This document shows positions 44,346 through 58,158 of a DNA stretch of 64,000 nucleotides, in pieces. The notes below the pieces were generated by a model that was not told the origin of the DNA, made no database searches, and saw only the letters and a list, made by a program, of their open reading frames with translations. The translations under genes and the position numbers were made by a program. Source of the stretch: Mytilinidion resinicola (Eukaryota > Ascomycota > Dothideomycetes > Mytilinidiales > Mytilinidiaceae); the NCBI RefSeq assembly GCF_010093595.1, contig NW_022985448.1, positions 65,077 through 129,076 of the forward strand, written 5' to 3'. Every line of letters starts with the position of its first letter. Within the stretch, counting starts at the first letter, position 1.

Positions 44346-46447
44346 TTTATGCCCACCGTGCCTATGCGGGCCTCTGATTGCGTACAGGAGGTGCCAAGTG
44401 CGGCGCCCGTTGTGTCTTCGCCCACGCAAAACCCGAGCTATCACATCTTTTGCATCGCATGTACCAGAAACGGCAGAGGGAGGAGACTTCCGGGCCACCG
44501 CTACAGAGCTGGCTTCTCCCCGTTGACTCCTTGCATGCCTCGGGAGACACGAGGAAAAGCACCGCTCTTGTCGTTGAAGCCGCCAGCCAACCATGCGCTC
44601 ACCGGACCTGCCTCATCTCCGAGATACCGGCAGAGAGGACTCGTTGATGCAGGCCATCAATTGCAGCAGCTTCCTCTTGAGATCGATCACATTCTTCTCA
44701 CCTCCACCGCGCGGGCTACCCGGAGCAAGCTGCAAGAGAAGCTAGAACGGCCGCTTTCGCGCCTTTCCACAACCCTGTACGAGTGAGAATCTGCATCGCG
44801 GCTGTCCCGCCCCCAACACGAGGGGATATCCTGCTCCACTCAAACACGTTCGAGCGCTCGGAGCAGAAGCATCTAGCCGGTCTGACGTAATGAAGTCAGT
44901 CGTTTCCGTGTGTTTTACATGGATTGGGGGAGTTGCGGTTCGAAAAAAAAAAGTTGAGATATCGCGCAGCCGCTGCTCTCACCGATTACTTGCCTTCGTG
45001 CCCTTATGCCCTTGTCGGCTCGAGCTTGCATCTGACCCCCTTCGGAGCCTAGGACTGGGATTTTTGTATTTCACGGGAAAAGGAACAATCTGGTGAGTCC
45101 AGTAAACAAAAGTAGTGCAACCAATGCTGTAGAAGAACGGAAGGTATAGTACGTTTTCATAGGCCGCGAATTAGACCACTTCCCTTTTTTCCGCTTTCTC
45201 TTAAGACAACGAGTTTTCTCGTTCTTTCTACTGACAAACTCACACCTTCCACACCTGCTCACCTTGTAGAACGTCGGTTCTACGCATTTGGATACTGCCC
45301 AGCAAGGGCTGGTCTCTGAAATCCTCTTAATTTGGTCTGTACGGTTCACGAAAGAGCTCAGATTCCACATCTGGATAGATGGCAACGGAAATATGCCATT
45401 TGGAGAGCTACAGGCTGGATCGTTGTCATCATTCTTGTTAGCTTCAAAGAAGCATCTGCTGTCATCACATCCGCGATGCTGTATGACTTACCAGCCTTGG
45501 GCGATGCACGGGCTCAGTACTCCCATGTCTTCAATCAAGTCACCTCCAAGTCCAGGAACTTTTAGCGCTGCCGAATGAATGTACAGGAACATTTCACAAT
45601 CTTTACGGTACGGGTCCTGAAAACGGGCTGCCTCCAGGTTCTGAAAGTTCAGCCTTACGGCTGACACACGCTCCGGTTTCCGCATCTTCAGCAATGACAT
45701 GGCTTGGTCACGTGCACTTCAACGGATGCAAGTCCGGCATGTGGCTTATTCTGGCGTTTAGCTACCAAGTCAACATCGTGCCATGTCACCGCACCATGGA
45801 TTCCCCGTATACGCTCAATCAAGTAGTCCGGCATACATATCTCCATACTGACCGCAACTCATCAAAACCAGCCCACAAAACCACAAATTCACTGGTCACC
45901 AATTTCCTTACTAACGCACCACAACTGCCGGCATGGCCTCAGTGGCCCTCGAAGAAAAGTTTTCGCGTTACACTACCTCATGATATTGTTTCCATGCGCC
46001 TTTTATTGCATGACCGGGATACACCAAGCCACTACTCCAGAATACCCCCTCCGCCCACCGGGATTCTTCAAGAGTCGCGATTGCAGACTGCGCGGCCATG
46101 AATGTGATCGATCACAAGATGCTCCTACTGGCGGGAAACTTCATTTATCCGCGCGTTCGGCGTTGAGTTGTATCCATGTCCCTTCCGAGGATTTGGGAAG
46201 ACTTACGTCCGTGATCGTGAAGTTGCGGTTGGCGAGGCGTATAGAGGAGTGTACTCCGAGTGAGAAAATCATGAGAACGAGCTGGTGAGGGGGGGTAAGC
46301 ATGCTCGAGGATGTTGAACAGATGAGGCAGCCGTGGAAGCTTTTGCCGTGGAAGCAATATTTTTGATACCTAATATCACATGGGATTCTCTGTTATGCGA
46401 TTCCGGAAATGGTAGTGGGGCGGGAATGCGAGGAGCGCTAATGTTGG

Positions 46448-46472
46448 AAGACCTGTAGATATCACAGGTCTT
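46448..46472. repeat. Short perfect palindrome
   Basis: AAGACCTGT and ACAGGTCTT, 9-bp arms around a 7-nt loop (AGATATC), about 490 bp upstream of the glutathione reductase ATG. It could be a site for a dimeric regulator or occur by chance. Confidence 0.6.
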
Positions 46473-46939
46473 ATCGGCAGGGTAGTCGACTCGATCTTAC
46501 TTGAGTTCTTCGATAGGATCGCACATAGCATCGACCTCCGCGAGCGTATCATTCAACCTTCTATTTTGCAGCTCCTCTCGACAACCGCAGAGTGATTACT
46601 TACTCACAGCTCTTGTTCTACAAAGGCTCAGCTCTGTTCTAGAATATCCACAACACTATGGAAATTTCGGGAACAGACCCTTTACCTTTATCAATTGCAC
46701 TAACCCGAGTCCAAAAAAGTACTGACAGAACCTTTCCTTTGTTCTATGCTCCGCCCTAATGTTCTGATAGCCCACCATACTCAACACCCTTGAACGCCAA
46801 ACGCGGCCAGAACCCAACCCTCACGACTCCGATCTGTCAGCACCTGCCCGCCTCCACGATGATTACCAACGCGCCGCATAGCCCTCTCCGCCGATAGCGC
46901 AATCAACCACTCAAACCCCCCAGTTCAATAACAATGTGA

Positions 46940-48931
<1,992 letters not shown>

Positions 48932-49382
48932 ACAGAAGATTTCTAGAAATGCAATCTCGAATCAAGGAGCTGGATGAGACAAAAATAGCCTCCCGACATG
49001 GAAGAAATCCCATGGAGGCTATGATAGGGAGACTGTAGACTCGGTAGTCTTTTTGTACTGACGCATAGCTATCCCGGAGTTGCGGAAGCTGAGGCGGGGA
49101 TGAAAATGAAGGAGAACTCAACGCTCCCGTTCTACAATATCACAAAAACAATGCATTTGATTCACCTTGAGTACACGTAGCCAATTGACACTCTTGCATT
49201 TCAATTAAAGAGCATCATGAAGTGAAATGCGTCATGACGGCCATCCCTATCTCTCCCGCGTCCAACGCACGAGCCACCGGCCTCCCGAAATCTCCCTGTG
49301 GAAAAAGCTCCCGACAGCTCATACTCAACCTAACTCCATCACCAGCTCACCCCCATCCTCCTTCCATCTCCACTCCTCGACC
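48932..49382. other. Intergenic region between GLR1 and ATP20
   Basis: 450 bp, AT-rich at first (3' UTR of the reductase), then C/A-rich before the ATP20 ATG (CTCGACCATGTCC). A putative inverted segment 'gggatttcttccatg / catggaagaaatccc' around 48998-49016 can fold in the 3' region. No gene. Confidence 0.45.
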
Positions 49383-50308
49383 ATGTCCCTTCCCGCATCG
49401 CGCGCCGCGCTGCGGACTACCCTGCCGGCCCGCCGCCAGATCATCGCCCGCCGCAGCGCCAGCTCCGCGTCCGAGGTCGCCGGAGCTGCCAAAGAGAAGG
49501 CGGCCCAAGCCACAAGCAAGGCCTCCGAGGGTCTCTCCAGGGTCACTAGCAGCGCAGGCAGTGCGTTACTGAAGGCTGGGACAAGTGCTGGCAATGCGCT
49601 GGGCAAGATTGGTGGACGGACAGGACGCGCGATTGGCTTCGTGCAGTGTGAGTGCTTTTCCCCTTTGGCTAGTTAGGCGGACAATGGTGTGCTGGTGGGC
49701 TCAATGCGCAAGAAGGCGACAGGAAATACAATGAGGAAGGGTTTCGGACAGGCATTGAGCGCGTGGATGGTGATGGACGCGATGAAGAGTTGAAAACCCC
49801 CCTGCGTGGAGCTCGGCAAAGTACAGAAGAACGGACTTGGACAGCAACAATTGGCTGACATTGTGATTCTATAGCATTGATACCTCCTACGATATACTAC
49901 TCAAAAGTCGGCCTCGAACTCGGCAAGTTGGTCTTCGAAGCACGGAAAATGAACCCTCCGTAAGCCCTTCCTTCCTCCGTCCTTCAACAACCGATATCAG
50001 CAAACTCAATCTGCGCAACTGGAAATCTGGATTTCAGAAACTAACGCGCTGTATTCAGATCCGTGGCCACTTTCCAATCCTACTTCCAACCCGTCCTATC
50101 CGTCGCCCGCAACCCGTCGTCCATATCCTCGTACACCGCCGCCCTGAACCCCTCCTCCATCCTCAACCGCGCCCGAAACCTCAGCACCGCGCAATACGCG
50201 TCCGCGGCCGTCGTCACAGCCGAGGCCATCGGCTTCTTCTCCGTCGGCGAGATGATCGGGCGGTTCAAGGTGGTTGGATACAGGTCAAGCGCGCCGGCTC
50301 ACCATTAA
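49383..50308 (+). CDS. Mitochondrial F1Fo ATP synthase subunit g
   Basis: Inner-membrane subunit g (yeast Atp20), which with subunit e supports ATP synthase dimers and cristae shape. Exons 49383-49647, 49875-49959 and 50059-50308 (introns 227 and 99 nt) give 199 aa. The N-terminus MSLPASRAALRTTLPARR is a mitochondrial presequence, followed by an Ala/Lys/Ser-rich helical stretch. The core, rebuilt by splicing, reads LIPPTIYYSKVGLELGKLV, then KMNPPSVATFQSYFQ. A C-terminal helix TAEAIGFFSVGEMIGR contains the GxxxG-like Gly-Glu membrane motif typical of subunit g. Length is near the fungal norm. The start is the first ATG in frame giving a sensible presequence; the open frame upstream has no ATG. 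Confidence 0.93.
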
Positions 50309-50899
50309 GCCATGTGAATTGGGAAATAATTTGAAAACGGCGGTTCACAAGCTCCCTGCACTGTCGCCTAGCCAAGCTCTAGAAATTTGCGGTAGTCTCT
50401 GGTGGTTTTCTTCGGCCCAGAAGTCATCAGGTTTGGGGGAGGGATGGGCATGTTGTACTGGTATGCTGAAAGAAAGGTGGGGTTGCGGAGACACTTGTAC
50501 TATTGCACATAAATTACTTCCTTTTACTCTTCTAAGTTTCTGGCTTTCTCTTTCTCTGTCTCCGTGTGATACTACTGGGCAATAGATCTTTCGTTCGATG
50601 ACCCTGTATGTGGTGGCTCAATGAGTTCGCGGGGTATGCAGAAACATGAACTCTTGTCCTATTCTGGTTTTTAAAAGTGTGTTAAGGTGCTCTTGACGGC
50701 GGTATGGAAGCTTACATAGGCTTATGTGAGTCAACAGTTTGCTCTAAATGGTATGTCAAATCCGGAGTTTTGACTGTAAACATGAGAACCAACACTTATC
50801 TCTGCACTATAGGGAATATTGGCACTTTACATACCTCATTCGCTAGCCACTTTAGACGGTACCTTTCGGATTGCGAACGCGCCTCCTGATGCATCCCAT
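50309..50899. other. 3' flank of ATP20
   Basis: About 590 bp of mostly T-rich sequence with no gene, leading into the tandem array that starts near 50900. Confidence 0.45.
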
Positions 50900-51720
50900 T
50901 CAGTTTGGATGGATATTCTTCACGCTTCAATTCGGACACCACCAATTCACGCCCTTTTGCTATATGGTTGCGTGTGCTTGGGGTGCCTCAAACAAACTGA
51001 GGCTCTGGGCCAGATGTCATCTTTTGACACTTCAGATCAGAAACTAGTACTTCTCGCCTCCTTACTAAGTCCTTACTACGTCCTAGTCACTGCTTGGAGT
51101 CCCTCCAGTAGCCACAAGATGCGAGGATGGATGTCATTTCCCGACACTTCAAATTGGATGCCACAACTTGCGCTGCTTGCCACAGGGTTGCCAGTGCTTG
51201 GAGTGCCTCAGCAGTTACAAAACTCATGGGAGGGATGCTATTCCTCGACCCTTCAAATCAGACCGTATTGCTACGTTCTTGCCAAGGCTTGATGCGCCCT
51301 GGACGATTATGAAATGTCTACCTTGGATGTCCTTTCTCAACTATCTAAACTGGAACCGAGTAATTCCCAACATCTTGTCATGTTCCTGCTAGCAATTGAC
51401 GTGTCTCACCAGTACACGACTTCAAATCTAAATGCCACTTCTTCGACACTTCAAATTGGAACCTAGCAAGTGGCACCGTTTTACTACATTCTTACCAGCG
51501 TCTGAAGTGCCTCAGACCGGTATACGACTTCGCGCATGAATATCATTTCTTCAAAGCTTCAAATCGGCAACTAGCAGATAACACGTTTTTACTACACCCC
51601 TGCCAGCTTTTCGAAGTCCCTCGACTGTGATAAATGTTCCACCCGGGAAGTCATTTGTTCGACGCTTCGAATAGGAACCTAGCAATTCTCAACGTCTTGA
51701 CACATCCTAGCGGACTTCGG
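50900..51720. repeat. Eight-unit degenerate tandem array, about 105-bp period
   Basis: A TGTCATTT(C)..TCGACACTTCAAATTGGAACCTAG-like anchor recurs at about 50910, 51015, 51132, 51236, 51329, 51433, 51541 and 51649 (spacings 93-117, mostly 104-108). Between anchors most units keep 'cttggaGTGCCTCA' or 'gaaGTGCCTCAga' variants and 'ttactac.ttcttgcca'. Divergence is substantial, so it is old. The array ends just 3' of the minus-strand gene at 51782. Confidence 0.92.
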
Positions 51721-51781
51721 GAGCGTTTGAGCTGGAAACACGCCTCTTCTGGGACCCTTTGTTCATGTTCGGATACGTCAC

Positions 51782-52731
51782 TTATCTAAGCTGAATAGCA
51801 GGCTGACTGAAACGCCCAACAGTCTCGCAGCTCATGATAAGCCTCCTACTTCGGGCGCTCTCTTGAACTACACCTATTTTTTCTCCTGGCTCGAGATCTC
51901 CACAGTTATGCAGCTCAAGCTCGAGGGAACGCAGCTCCTCGCGCACTCGATCGTTGAACAAGTTGCTTTCCGGTTCCAGCCAATATGGTCCATGTGAAAT
52001 CCTTATGGTAGCTAAACCTAGTCTCTCTCCCGACTGACACGGAATCGAATTAAATATATTCGTCTGGACCACAACGAGGTTACAGGCAGTGACTGGATCC
52101 AACACGGTCGTCTCACCGGCATCTACACGCGCGGACTCGGATTGCTCCTCCGTGTCCCAATAGGGATCCAAATCAAAATTAGGACCATGGCACACAGAGC
52201 CCGGCCTTGTGAGCCACAGTTCCACGGAAGGACCATACACGTGCTCGAACATCTCGCTCAAGAAGGCCTCGTTCGAGCCCGATATATGCGCAAGATACCA
52301 CACCAAATGGACGTCTCTCAGGTCATGGGCTCTTCTTAGGGGAGAGTTTCGATGCCATCCTGTTGCTTGGTCAGCTTCATGGATGCAAACGTACCGTCTT
52401 AAAGGAATTCCGTGATTTATATGTCTTGTAACTGCGGGGCGTGCTTCGTCATGCAGAATGAAGACGAGACAGAGGAGAAGTCTAAGTAGTAGGTGTGTTA
52501 TTCAATAAATGAATAAAAGTAGGTAGGGCTTACTTTCTAAAATTCTTCGATCATTTCAAAATACTTCTCGGAAACCCTCATCAAGGTTTTGAAGTTCTCT
52601 TTCGTCAGAGACTGAATAAACGCATTCAACCTATCGTTGCGAGACCCGTAGTGGGCGTTCAAAGCCTGCTCAATGATAAGTTCTCGTAACATGGCGCTGA
52701 TGGCGTAATTCTGAATACGCAGACCATCCAT
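51782..52731 (-). CDS. Unrecognised two-exon protein C (paralogue of the gene at 53387)
   Basis: No known family recognised. Exon 1 is 52565-52731 (167 nt, same length as in the neighbour) and ends SEK at a GTATTT donor; exon 2 is best taken as 51782-52334 after a CTAAG acceptor, giving 239 aa. That acceptor is weak, and one 3 nt further would give 238 aa. The N-terminal domain (LNAFIQSLTKENFKTLMRVS) and second domain (EMFEHVYGPSVE, SGERLGL, YWLEPE, REELRSLELEL, RFSQPAIQLR end) align with protein D. The middle is acidic and diverged. No signal or membrane segment. The poor acceptor and longer intron raise the chance that this copy is damaged or regulated by splicing. Confidence 0.6.
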
Positions 52732-53386
52732 TTTGAAGGTACGTACTTGGCGTGGCCGGTGTGGGATGTGTTTGAGAATTCAAGAGAAACGATGTGGGAC
52801 ACGCGAGGTTATAAATTACTACTAACAGTGGCTCTAGATCGGAGTGTGTGGTTCACGTCAATATTGGTAGCGAGCGTGCTCTGACGTTGCTTTCCGTGGT
52901 CGTGAGAACGCTTTATGTCGCATGCAGACATCCTTGGCTATTTTCCTTCACCTCGCCAAAAGAACTATGAAATCTCCACCTTGAATGATTAGCTATAGTT
53001 TTGAAAGTTCTGCAGCTAAGATCTTAGTCTGAAAAGGTTATAGCTTGAGTTTCTGCTCCCCGAACTATGGGTTAGTTCTGTTAATTATGTGCGAATTAGA
53101 CACAAAATTCGCCAGATGGTGGTGTCTTTACATTACACAGTAATGATACAGGGTCAATTACTGGGCCATGGTTTGCAAAGCCTGAAATACAAGGTCCAAA
53201 GCAGAAGTTTGGGGAGGATCTAAAGTACCCCCAAAGCTGTTAAGAACGTAGCAGGTAGACAGTATCCAGTCGCTGTCGTCTAAGGTGGCTCAGCGAGTTC
53301 AATGACTGGTCAAAAGGATGAAGTTCCATTTCATTCAGATATTTGAAATTGTATCGAAGGCCTTCACTATCATAAATCTACGCCAT
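52732..53386. other. Intergenic region between paralogues C and D
   Basis: Contains the promoter of gene C, with TGGTAGCGAGCGTGCT at about 52864, a block also found upstream of gene D at about 54332, and the 3' flank of gene D (53211-53386), which recurs at 55252-55430. Confidence 0.7.
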
Positions 53387-53390
53387 CTAT
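53211..53390. repeat. Duplicated flank segment, copy 1
   Basis: Shares 'gatctaaag.a..cccaaagct..taag.a.gtagca', 'agacag.atc.ag' and 'gaggtggc.cagcgagt'-type blocks with 55252-55430 in the same orientation. It lies directly 3' of gene D. Confidence 0.8.
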
Positions 53391-54188
53391 CGAAACTGAA
53401 CCGCAGGCTGCCAATAACGTCCAACACCCTCCCGACCTGTAAACAACCTTTCAACTTCACCATCCTTCAGGATCATGCCTATTTTCTGCGTGGCCTCAAG
53501 GAGCCCAGAATCGCGAAGGGCTTCCTCAAGCATTCGCAGTTCCTCGCGTATCTGAACATAGAACACGACTTCTTCGGGTTCCCACCAGAATGGGTCACGT
53601 TGCATGGACATCGTCTCTAAGCCCAGCCGCGATCCGGATTGTGACGGCGGATATGAACTGCTGAAATCCGTGTTGACCACAATGTAGTAGTTTCCGGCGA
53701 GTGGATCCTGGTCAGGGTTGTTGCCATAATCTGGCCCTTCAGGCTCAGATCCCTCCTCCCTCGAATCGTTATCCTTCGAGTCGCCATCTTCCGAATTGCC
53801 GTACATTATCTGGTGGCACCGCTCCACCGAGACCCCGTAAACATGTTGGAACATCTCGCCTAAGTAGTGATTGCTCGAGCGTAACCTGTTCGCAAGACAG
53901 ACAATCAGGTCACATTCCGAGATATGTCATCCTACCTCTACGTTAGCCTCACTCAAGGCAAAAACGGTACTTCTAAACGTTGTTTCTCAGAGATAGGGTA
54001 CTTGCAGTGATTGGATAGTACTTATTAGAGACCCCCATGAAGTCAGTGAAGTTCTCCCTGGTCAGCAATTGAAGGAAGGCATTTAACTCCGACGTGCTCC
54101 TCCCGTATCCATATTTGTGGGCTTTTTCCTGGATCAGGTCCCGGAACATATTCTCGGCCGCGTATTGGAAAAGCCTTGGCTGAGCCAT
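53387..54188 (-). CDS. Unrecognised two-exon protein D (paralogue of the gene at 51782)
   Basis: No known family recognised. Exons 54022-54188 and 53387-53885 with a 136-nt intron (GTACTA donor, GAACAG acceptor) give 221 aa in an intact frame. The donor interrupts the same Lys codon (SNK) as in gene C (SEK), so gene structure is conserved. Domain 1 is an amphipathic helical region with LNAFLQLLTRENFTDFMGVS. Domain 2 begins EMFQHVYGVSVERC, passes through an acidic linker (DSKDNDSREEGSEPEG), then NYYIVVNTDF, SGSRLGLETM, FWWEPEE, REELRMLEEAL, and ends GRYWQPAVQFR. No signal peptide or membrane segment; an intracellular role is likely but not identifiable. Lineage-specific and sitting in repeat-rich DNA. 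Confidence 0.72.
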
Positions 54189-55470
54189 TTCGAATTTTTG
54201 TGCACGGTGTTGTAGGTCTGAGTTGTTGGTCTGAGTTGTTCGTGTGAATTGAGGTGATGCATGGTGTGAGGAATAATTTCTAGTTTATATGTAGGGTCTT
54301 TTGATCAGAGCGCATAATTTGCCTCAAGACTGGTAGCGAGCGTGCTTTTTCGTTGTTGTGATTCATTGCCATGGTTGGTATGGCGCTGGTATTGCGATTC
54401 CGTGGTTCATCAGGACCACCATTCCAAGGTGCATCGCCGTTCCACGAACGTTAGCCATTATACCAGTAAGGCGCCGATCAAAGTAAATACTCAAAATAAA
54501 GCCACACCTCTTTACGATGGACAAAATCTTGCTCACTCTCTTTGATGTTGCTCAAGCATCATCCGAATACTTCAACTATTTCACGATGATAGGTAGGAAT
54601 ATAGTCACTGAGAACGATTGACCCGTAAATGCCGGCATTCACGAGTCGCTGAGACAAGCTCAATACAATAAGCGCAGCCGAGCCGTTGGATGTGTAGGGT
54701 TTGGCTAGGCCTCTGGTATGAACTGTTGCAGTAATGAGACCTAAGCTGAGGTTGGCATCGTCAGCTAGAGACCTTGTTGCATTCTCAAAAGAGCAGTAAG
54801 AAGGATAAGCCCACGCCCCTGACTTATACAGCAGCAGAAGGGATACTAAAGACTAGGTTCATACGCATGCCTAAAGGTCTATTAACGTTGCCAAGGACAT
54901 TTGGAAAGTCGCCGCCCATGGATCGAAGCGCCGGACAAGAAAAGCCCAACACTTGGCCGACATATGTAACTAGGGACCTCGTGGACGTTGCAAAGGGGTT
55001 TGGATTCCTTGGCCTGTAATTTGCTCGACTTGATAATTGAAATCAAAGGTAGTGTCCGTATATGTAGCTGGGGGCCTTGTGATACTCTCAAGCATGATGC
55101 CGCGTAGTACAAATCTCCGGGTACTAATATGGAGTGCTAGAAGAATGGCATGAGATAGAGGCCTCTTCGCATCAAAAAAATGCAATGATAGAAAGTGTAT
55201 TGTTCGGTTTTAATTTGATATGCCTAAGATATGACGTCTGATTGACAAGTTTTGGAAAGATCTAAAGCACTCCCAAAGCTACTAAGGATGTAGCAAACAG
55301 ACAGCATCTAGATACTATTGTCTGAGGTGGCCCAGCGAGTACAGCCATAACCCAATATTATGACTTTCCACCTCGTAAAGTCACCTGAGAATATACCAAA
55401 GGCCTTGAAATAGCGGCAGGCAAGTGTGTGCATAGATTTATGATGAGATTTTGCGAAAGAGTAGAGGAAC
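54189..55470. other. Intergenic region with degenerate periodic blocks
   Basis: Promoter of gene D (TGGTAGCGAGCGTGCT near 54332), then diverged repeats with the anchor 'acatatgtaactagggacctcgtg..gttgcaa' or variants near 54757, 54959 and 55063 (spacings about 202 and 104). The second copy of the gene D 3' flank lies at 55252-55430. No gene supported. Confidence 0.6.
55252..55430. repeat. Duplicated flank segment, copy 2 (orphan)
   Basis: Counterpart of 53211-53390, but here no third paralogue follows; the pantothenate synthetase gene begins at 55471 instead. This suggests that a further copy of the C/D gene was lost, or that only the flank was copied. Confidence 0.75.
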
Positions 55471-56625
55471 TCACTCTGCCGGCTCTAAAATAACATTGTC
55501 AATCAACCTCACGGGGATTTTATCATCCCCAGCCCCCAACTGCTCACCTTCGGCGACCTCCTCAAGCGGCAGCATTTTCATAGCCGTGCTCAATATAGCC
55601 CCCCTTGCCGGATCCACAACCTCTACCTCCTCCATTGTTTCCGGATCTGCCAATGATATGTAGTCAACTTCGAACTTCGCCCGAGCTCCGGGATCCAATT
55701 CCTCCTGGGCAGCAGCGACCTCATCTGCATGGGCCGTCGCAGGCCACAAAATGTCCCCTCTAGTTCTCTTGCCTGCCAGATACTGCGCCTCGGCCCTCCT
55801 CAGTGCCTGGGACAGCACTCGCGCCACATTCCTCCGCCTTGTTCCCAGATATATATTCCTCGAGCTCATTGCGAGCCCGCTTTCCTCGCGCTGCGTCGGA
55901 CCAACGCGCACCGTCGTGTCCACGTGGAAATCCTTGGCTAGTCGCCGTATTACCGCGGTCTGCTGGACATCCTTCTGGCCGAAGTACACGCGCTCCGGCG
56001 TACAGATGTTGAAAAGCTTCAGGCAGATAGTCGCGACGCCACGGAAAAAGACCGGGCGGGACGCGCCTTCTAGCAGGTTCGCCAGCGGGGTGATTGTCAC
56101 GAAGGAGCCTTTTCCAGGAAGGGACGAGTCTGGGGGGAGCGTGGGATACATCGTCTTTGTAGTTGGCGCAAAGACGGCGGAGATGCGGCCAGCGCCAGGA
56201 GTTGCTGCAAGCTCAGCGTCGAGGGTCTCGAGGGCTACGAGATCGGCCTCCCATGTTTTAGGGTACGAGGAGAGGTCTTCGTTGAGGCCGAATTGGGTGG
56301 GATTGACGTAGATGCTTATGAACACGTCGGTGTTCTCGACGGCAGCGAGACGGGCGAGGCTCAGGTGACCATCATGGAGGGCACCCATGGTTGGAACCAG
56401 ACCGACGGTGCGGTTGGAGAGGAGGAGGGAACGGCGATAGGTGCGGAGGGGTGGGACATCGCGGAATATCTGAGGGCTGGAGGAGGCGGAGGCGTAGCGA
56501 TGGGTCGTGGAGAGAGAGCGGCGGGCTGTGAGAGCTGAAATGGGTCAGTTTAAGGAGCCAATGGCTCGTATATAGGACGATGTCGTACCCGCGATGGTTT
56601 GGATTGGTCGGAGCTTAGTAGCCAT
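55471..56625 (-). CDS. Pantothenate synthetase (pantoate--beta-alanine ligase)
   Basis: ATP-dependent ligase joining pantoate and beta-alanine to make pantothenate for coenzyme A. Exons 56589-56625 and 55471-56534 with a 54-nt intron (GTACGA donor, TTTCAG acceptor) give 366 aa. The short first exon encodes MATKLRPIQTIA; together with ARRSLSTTHRYASASSS it resembles a mitochondrial presequence, though many fungal enzymes are cytosolic. The nucleotidyltransferase signature is VPTMGALHDGHLSL (HxGH-type). YVNPTQFG, the ATP loop VYFGQKDVQQ and SGLAMSSRNIYL follow. The C-terminal part binds beta-alanine side elements and ends IPVRLIDNVIL. A roughly 15-residue insert near TPGAGRISAVFAP is typical of fungi. 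Start: first ATG compatible with the splice. Confidence 0.95.
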
Positions 56626-58158
56626 GGTGTACTCGCGAGCTCGAGGAGGCTGTGTACGATTCGGAAGCAATTTGGAGTTGAAGGAAGAGAAGTGAATCTC
56701 TCCCTCGGTGGCCTACGCAGGATAAGCTGACAGGTCCGCTGGAGGCAGCCATGGTGGTGGAGGATTGGGCTTCATTCTCCGCCGCAAATATCATCACGGA
56801 CGGCTCCACGTGACTTGGGGAAAGCGCTCGGGCCCACTGCTCTTCAACCTTAGATGCCACGACGCTTCCTCCAACTCATCTACAGTCGCTCATTAGAAAA
56901 GGAAATAGTAGGCTCTACACACGTGCCATCTCAAACTCACTAAAATTCGCCTTTGTAACCTTTATATTACTGCATCATGTCCAGTTCGTAGCATGGCACT
57001 TCAAACAGCGTTCAAGAAGTGTGAACAGCAGCATATATGAGAGCCTCAACCACGACCTCAAAAGTTAACGTCCTATCATGATTCTTCGCAGCACATTAGA
57101 GTACTTCAGATAGTGTTATGAGTACAGTTCAGTCTCCTTAGAAATAAGCATTTTCGCAACGATGGAATCCCCATATATCCCTGGACTTTCCGAAGTAATC
57201 AACACTCAAACACCCCTACGCCCCTGGAAATCCACTCCGCTCGTAAAGCCTCCAATTACACGTACAGCCCTTTACTTCCCTTATATCCCCGCTTGATCCC
57301 ATGAGCCACTTAGGCGTCGTCTTCACGTCTCAAACGTTGATCATTCATAAGATTGGCTCGAGTCGCCAGTAGGGTGAACTTTCAGCCCCTGAAGCTTAAG
57401 TTGAAGTGCTGGAGAACTGAAATCTAATCCGAGTTTTGCTTATATCACTAGGCATCCTGAGATTATCAAGAAGGTAGCAAGAAAGTGTGAGTCCTGACCC
57501 TTCACTTAGACTGCACTGTGAAGGTAGTGGCATGTGAATGTATGTATCTTGTGAACGTGATTCACATTGCAATACTCGTGATACTATCTTAAACGTATTG
57601 ACATACCGCAGAAGCCCGGCCTAGATTGAGAGATTTTAACATCTATCTTAGACCTTGTCTTGAATGCCCGGCATGCACTCGATTGAGAATGTCAGAAGTA
57701 TCCCAGCATGATATGGAATTCCGAGTAGGATGTCAACTTTGAAACAGCGTGTATCACACAACCTTCTGGTAGGGTTTCGAAGTCAGGCAGGTCTGAGAGT
57801 CAAGACAGGAGTCTCTATGCACTCATTTAGTGATTTGAGAGGGGGTCTGGCGAGGTGAAGAACAATATTGGGTGCTATTACAGATTGCGCGTTTAATAAT
57901 CATGTCATTCAATGAATACGGACCAGAGTGAACGTGGACTACATGATTAAGTACCTGACATATAAGAACGCAAAGGTCGTCTTAAGAAAGTTTTGGTGTA
58001 GGTAGGTACGGGTGTAAAGCACCTGGGCCAGCCCGAGCTCCGAAACAGCGCTTGGACCAGCTCCACCAAAAAGTTTCGTGCGGGTCCTCTTCCATTTTTT
58101 GCACTCCCCGCCATATTCACCAAACGACACTCACCACGCAAAGCCGTGTCCCGAAATC
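56626..58158. other. Divergent intergenic region between PAN6 and DBP7
   Basis: 1.5 kb with no supported gene. Moderately AT-rich. The last 100 bp before the DBP7 ATG are C/A-rich. No repeat family noticed here. Confidence 0.5.

Noticed and set aside
44052..44786. 244-codon plus-strand frame
   Set aside because: It runs straight through the foldback and is mirrored by open frames on the other strand.
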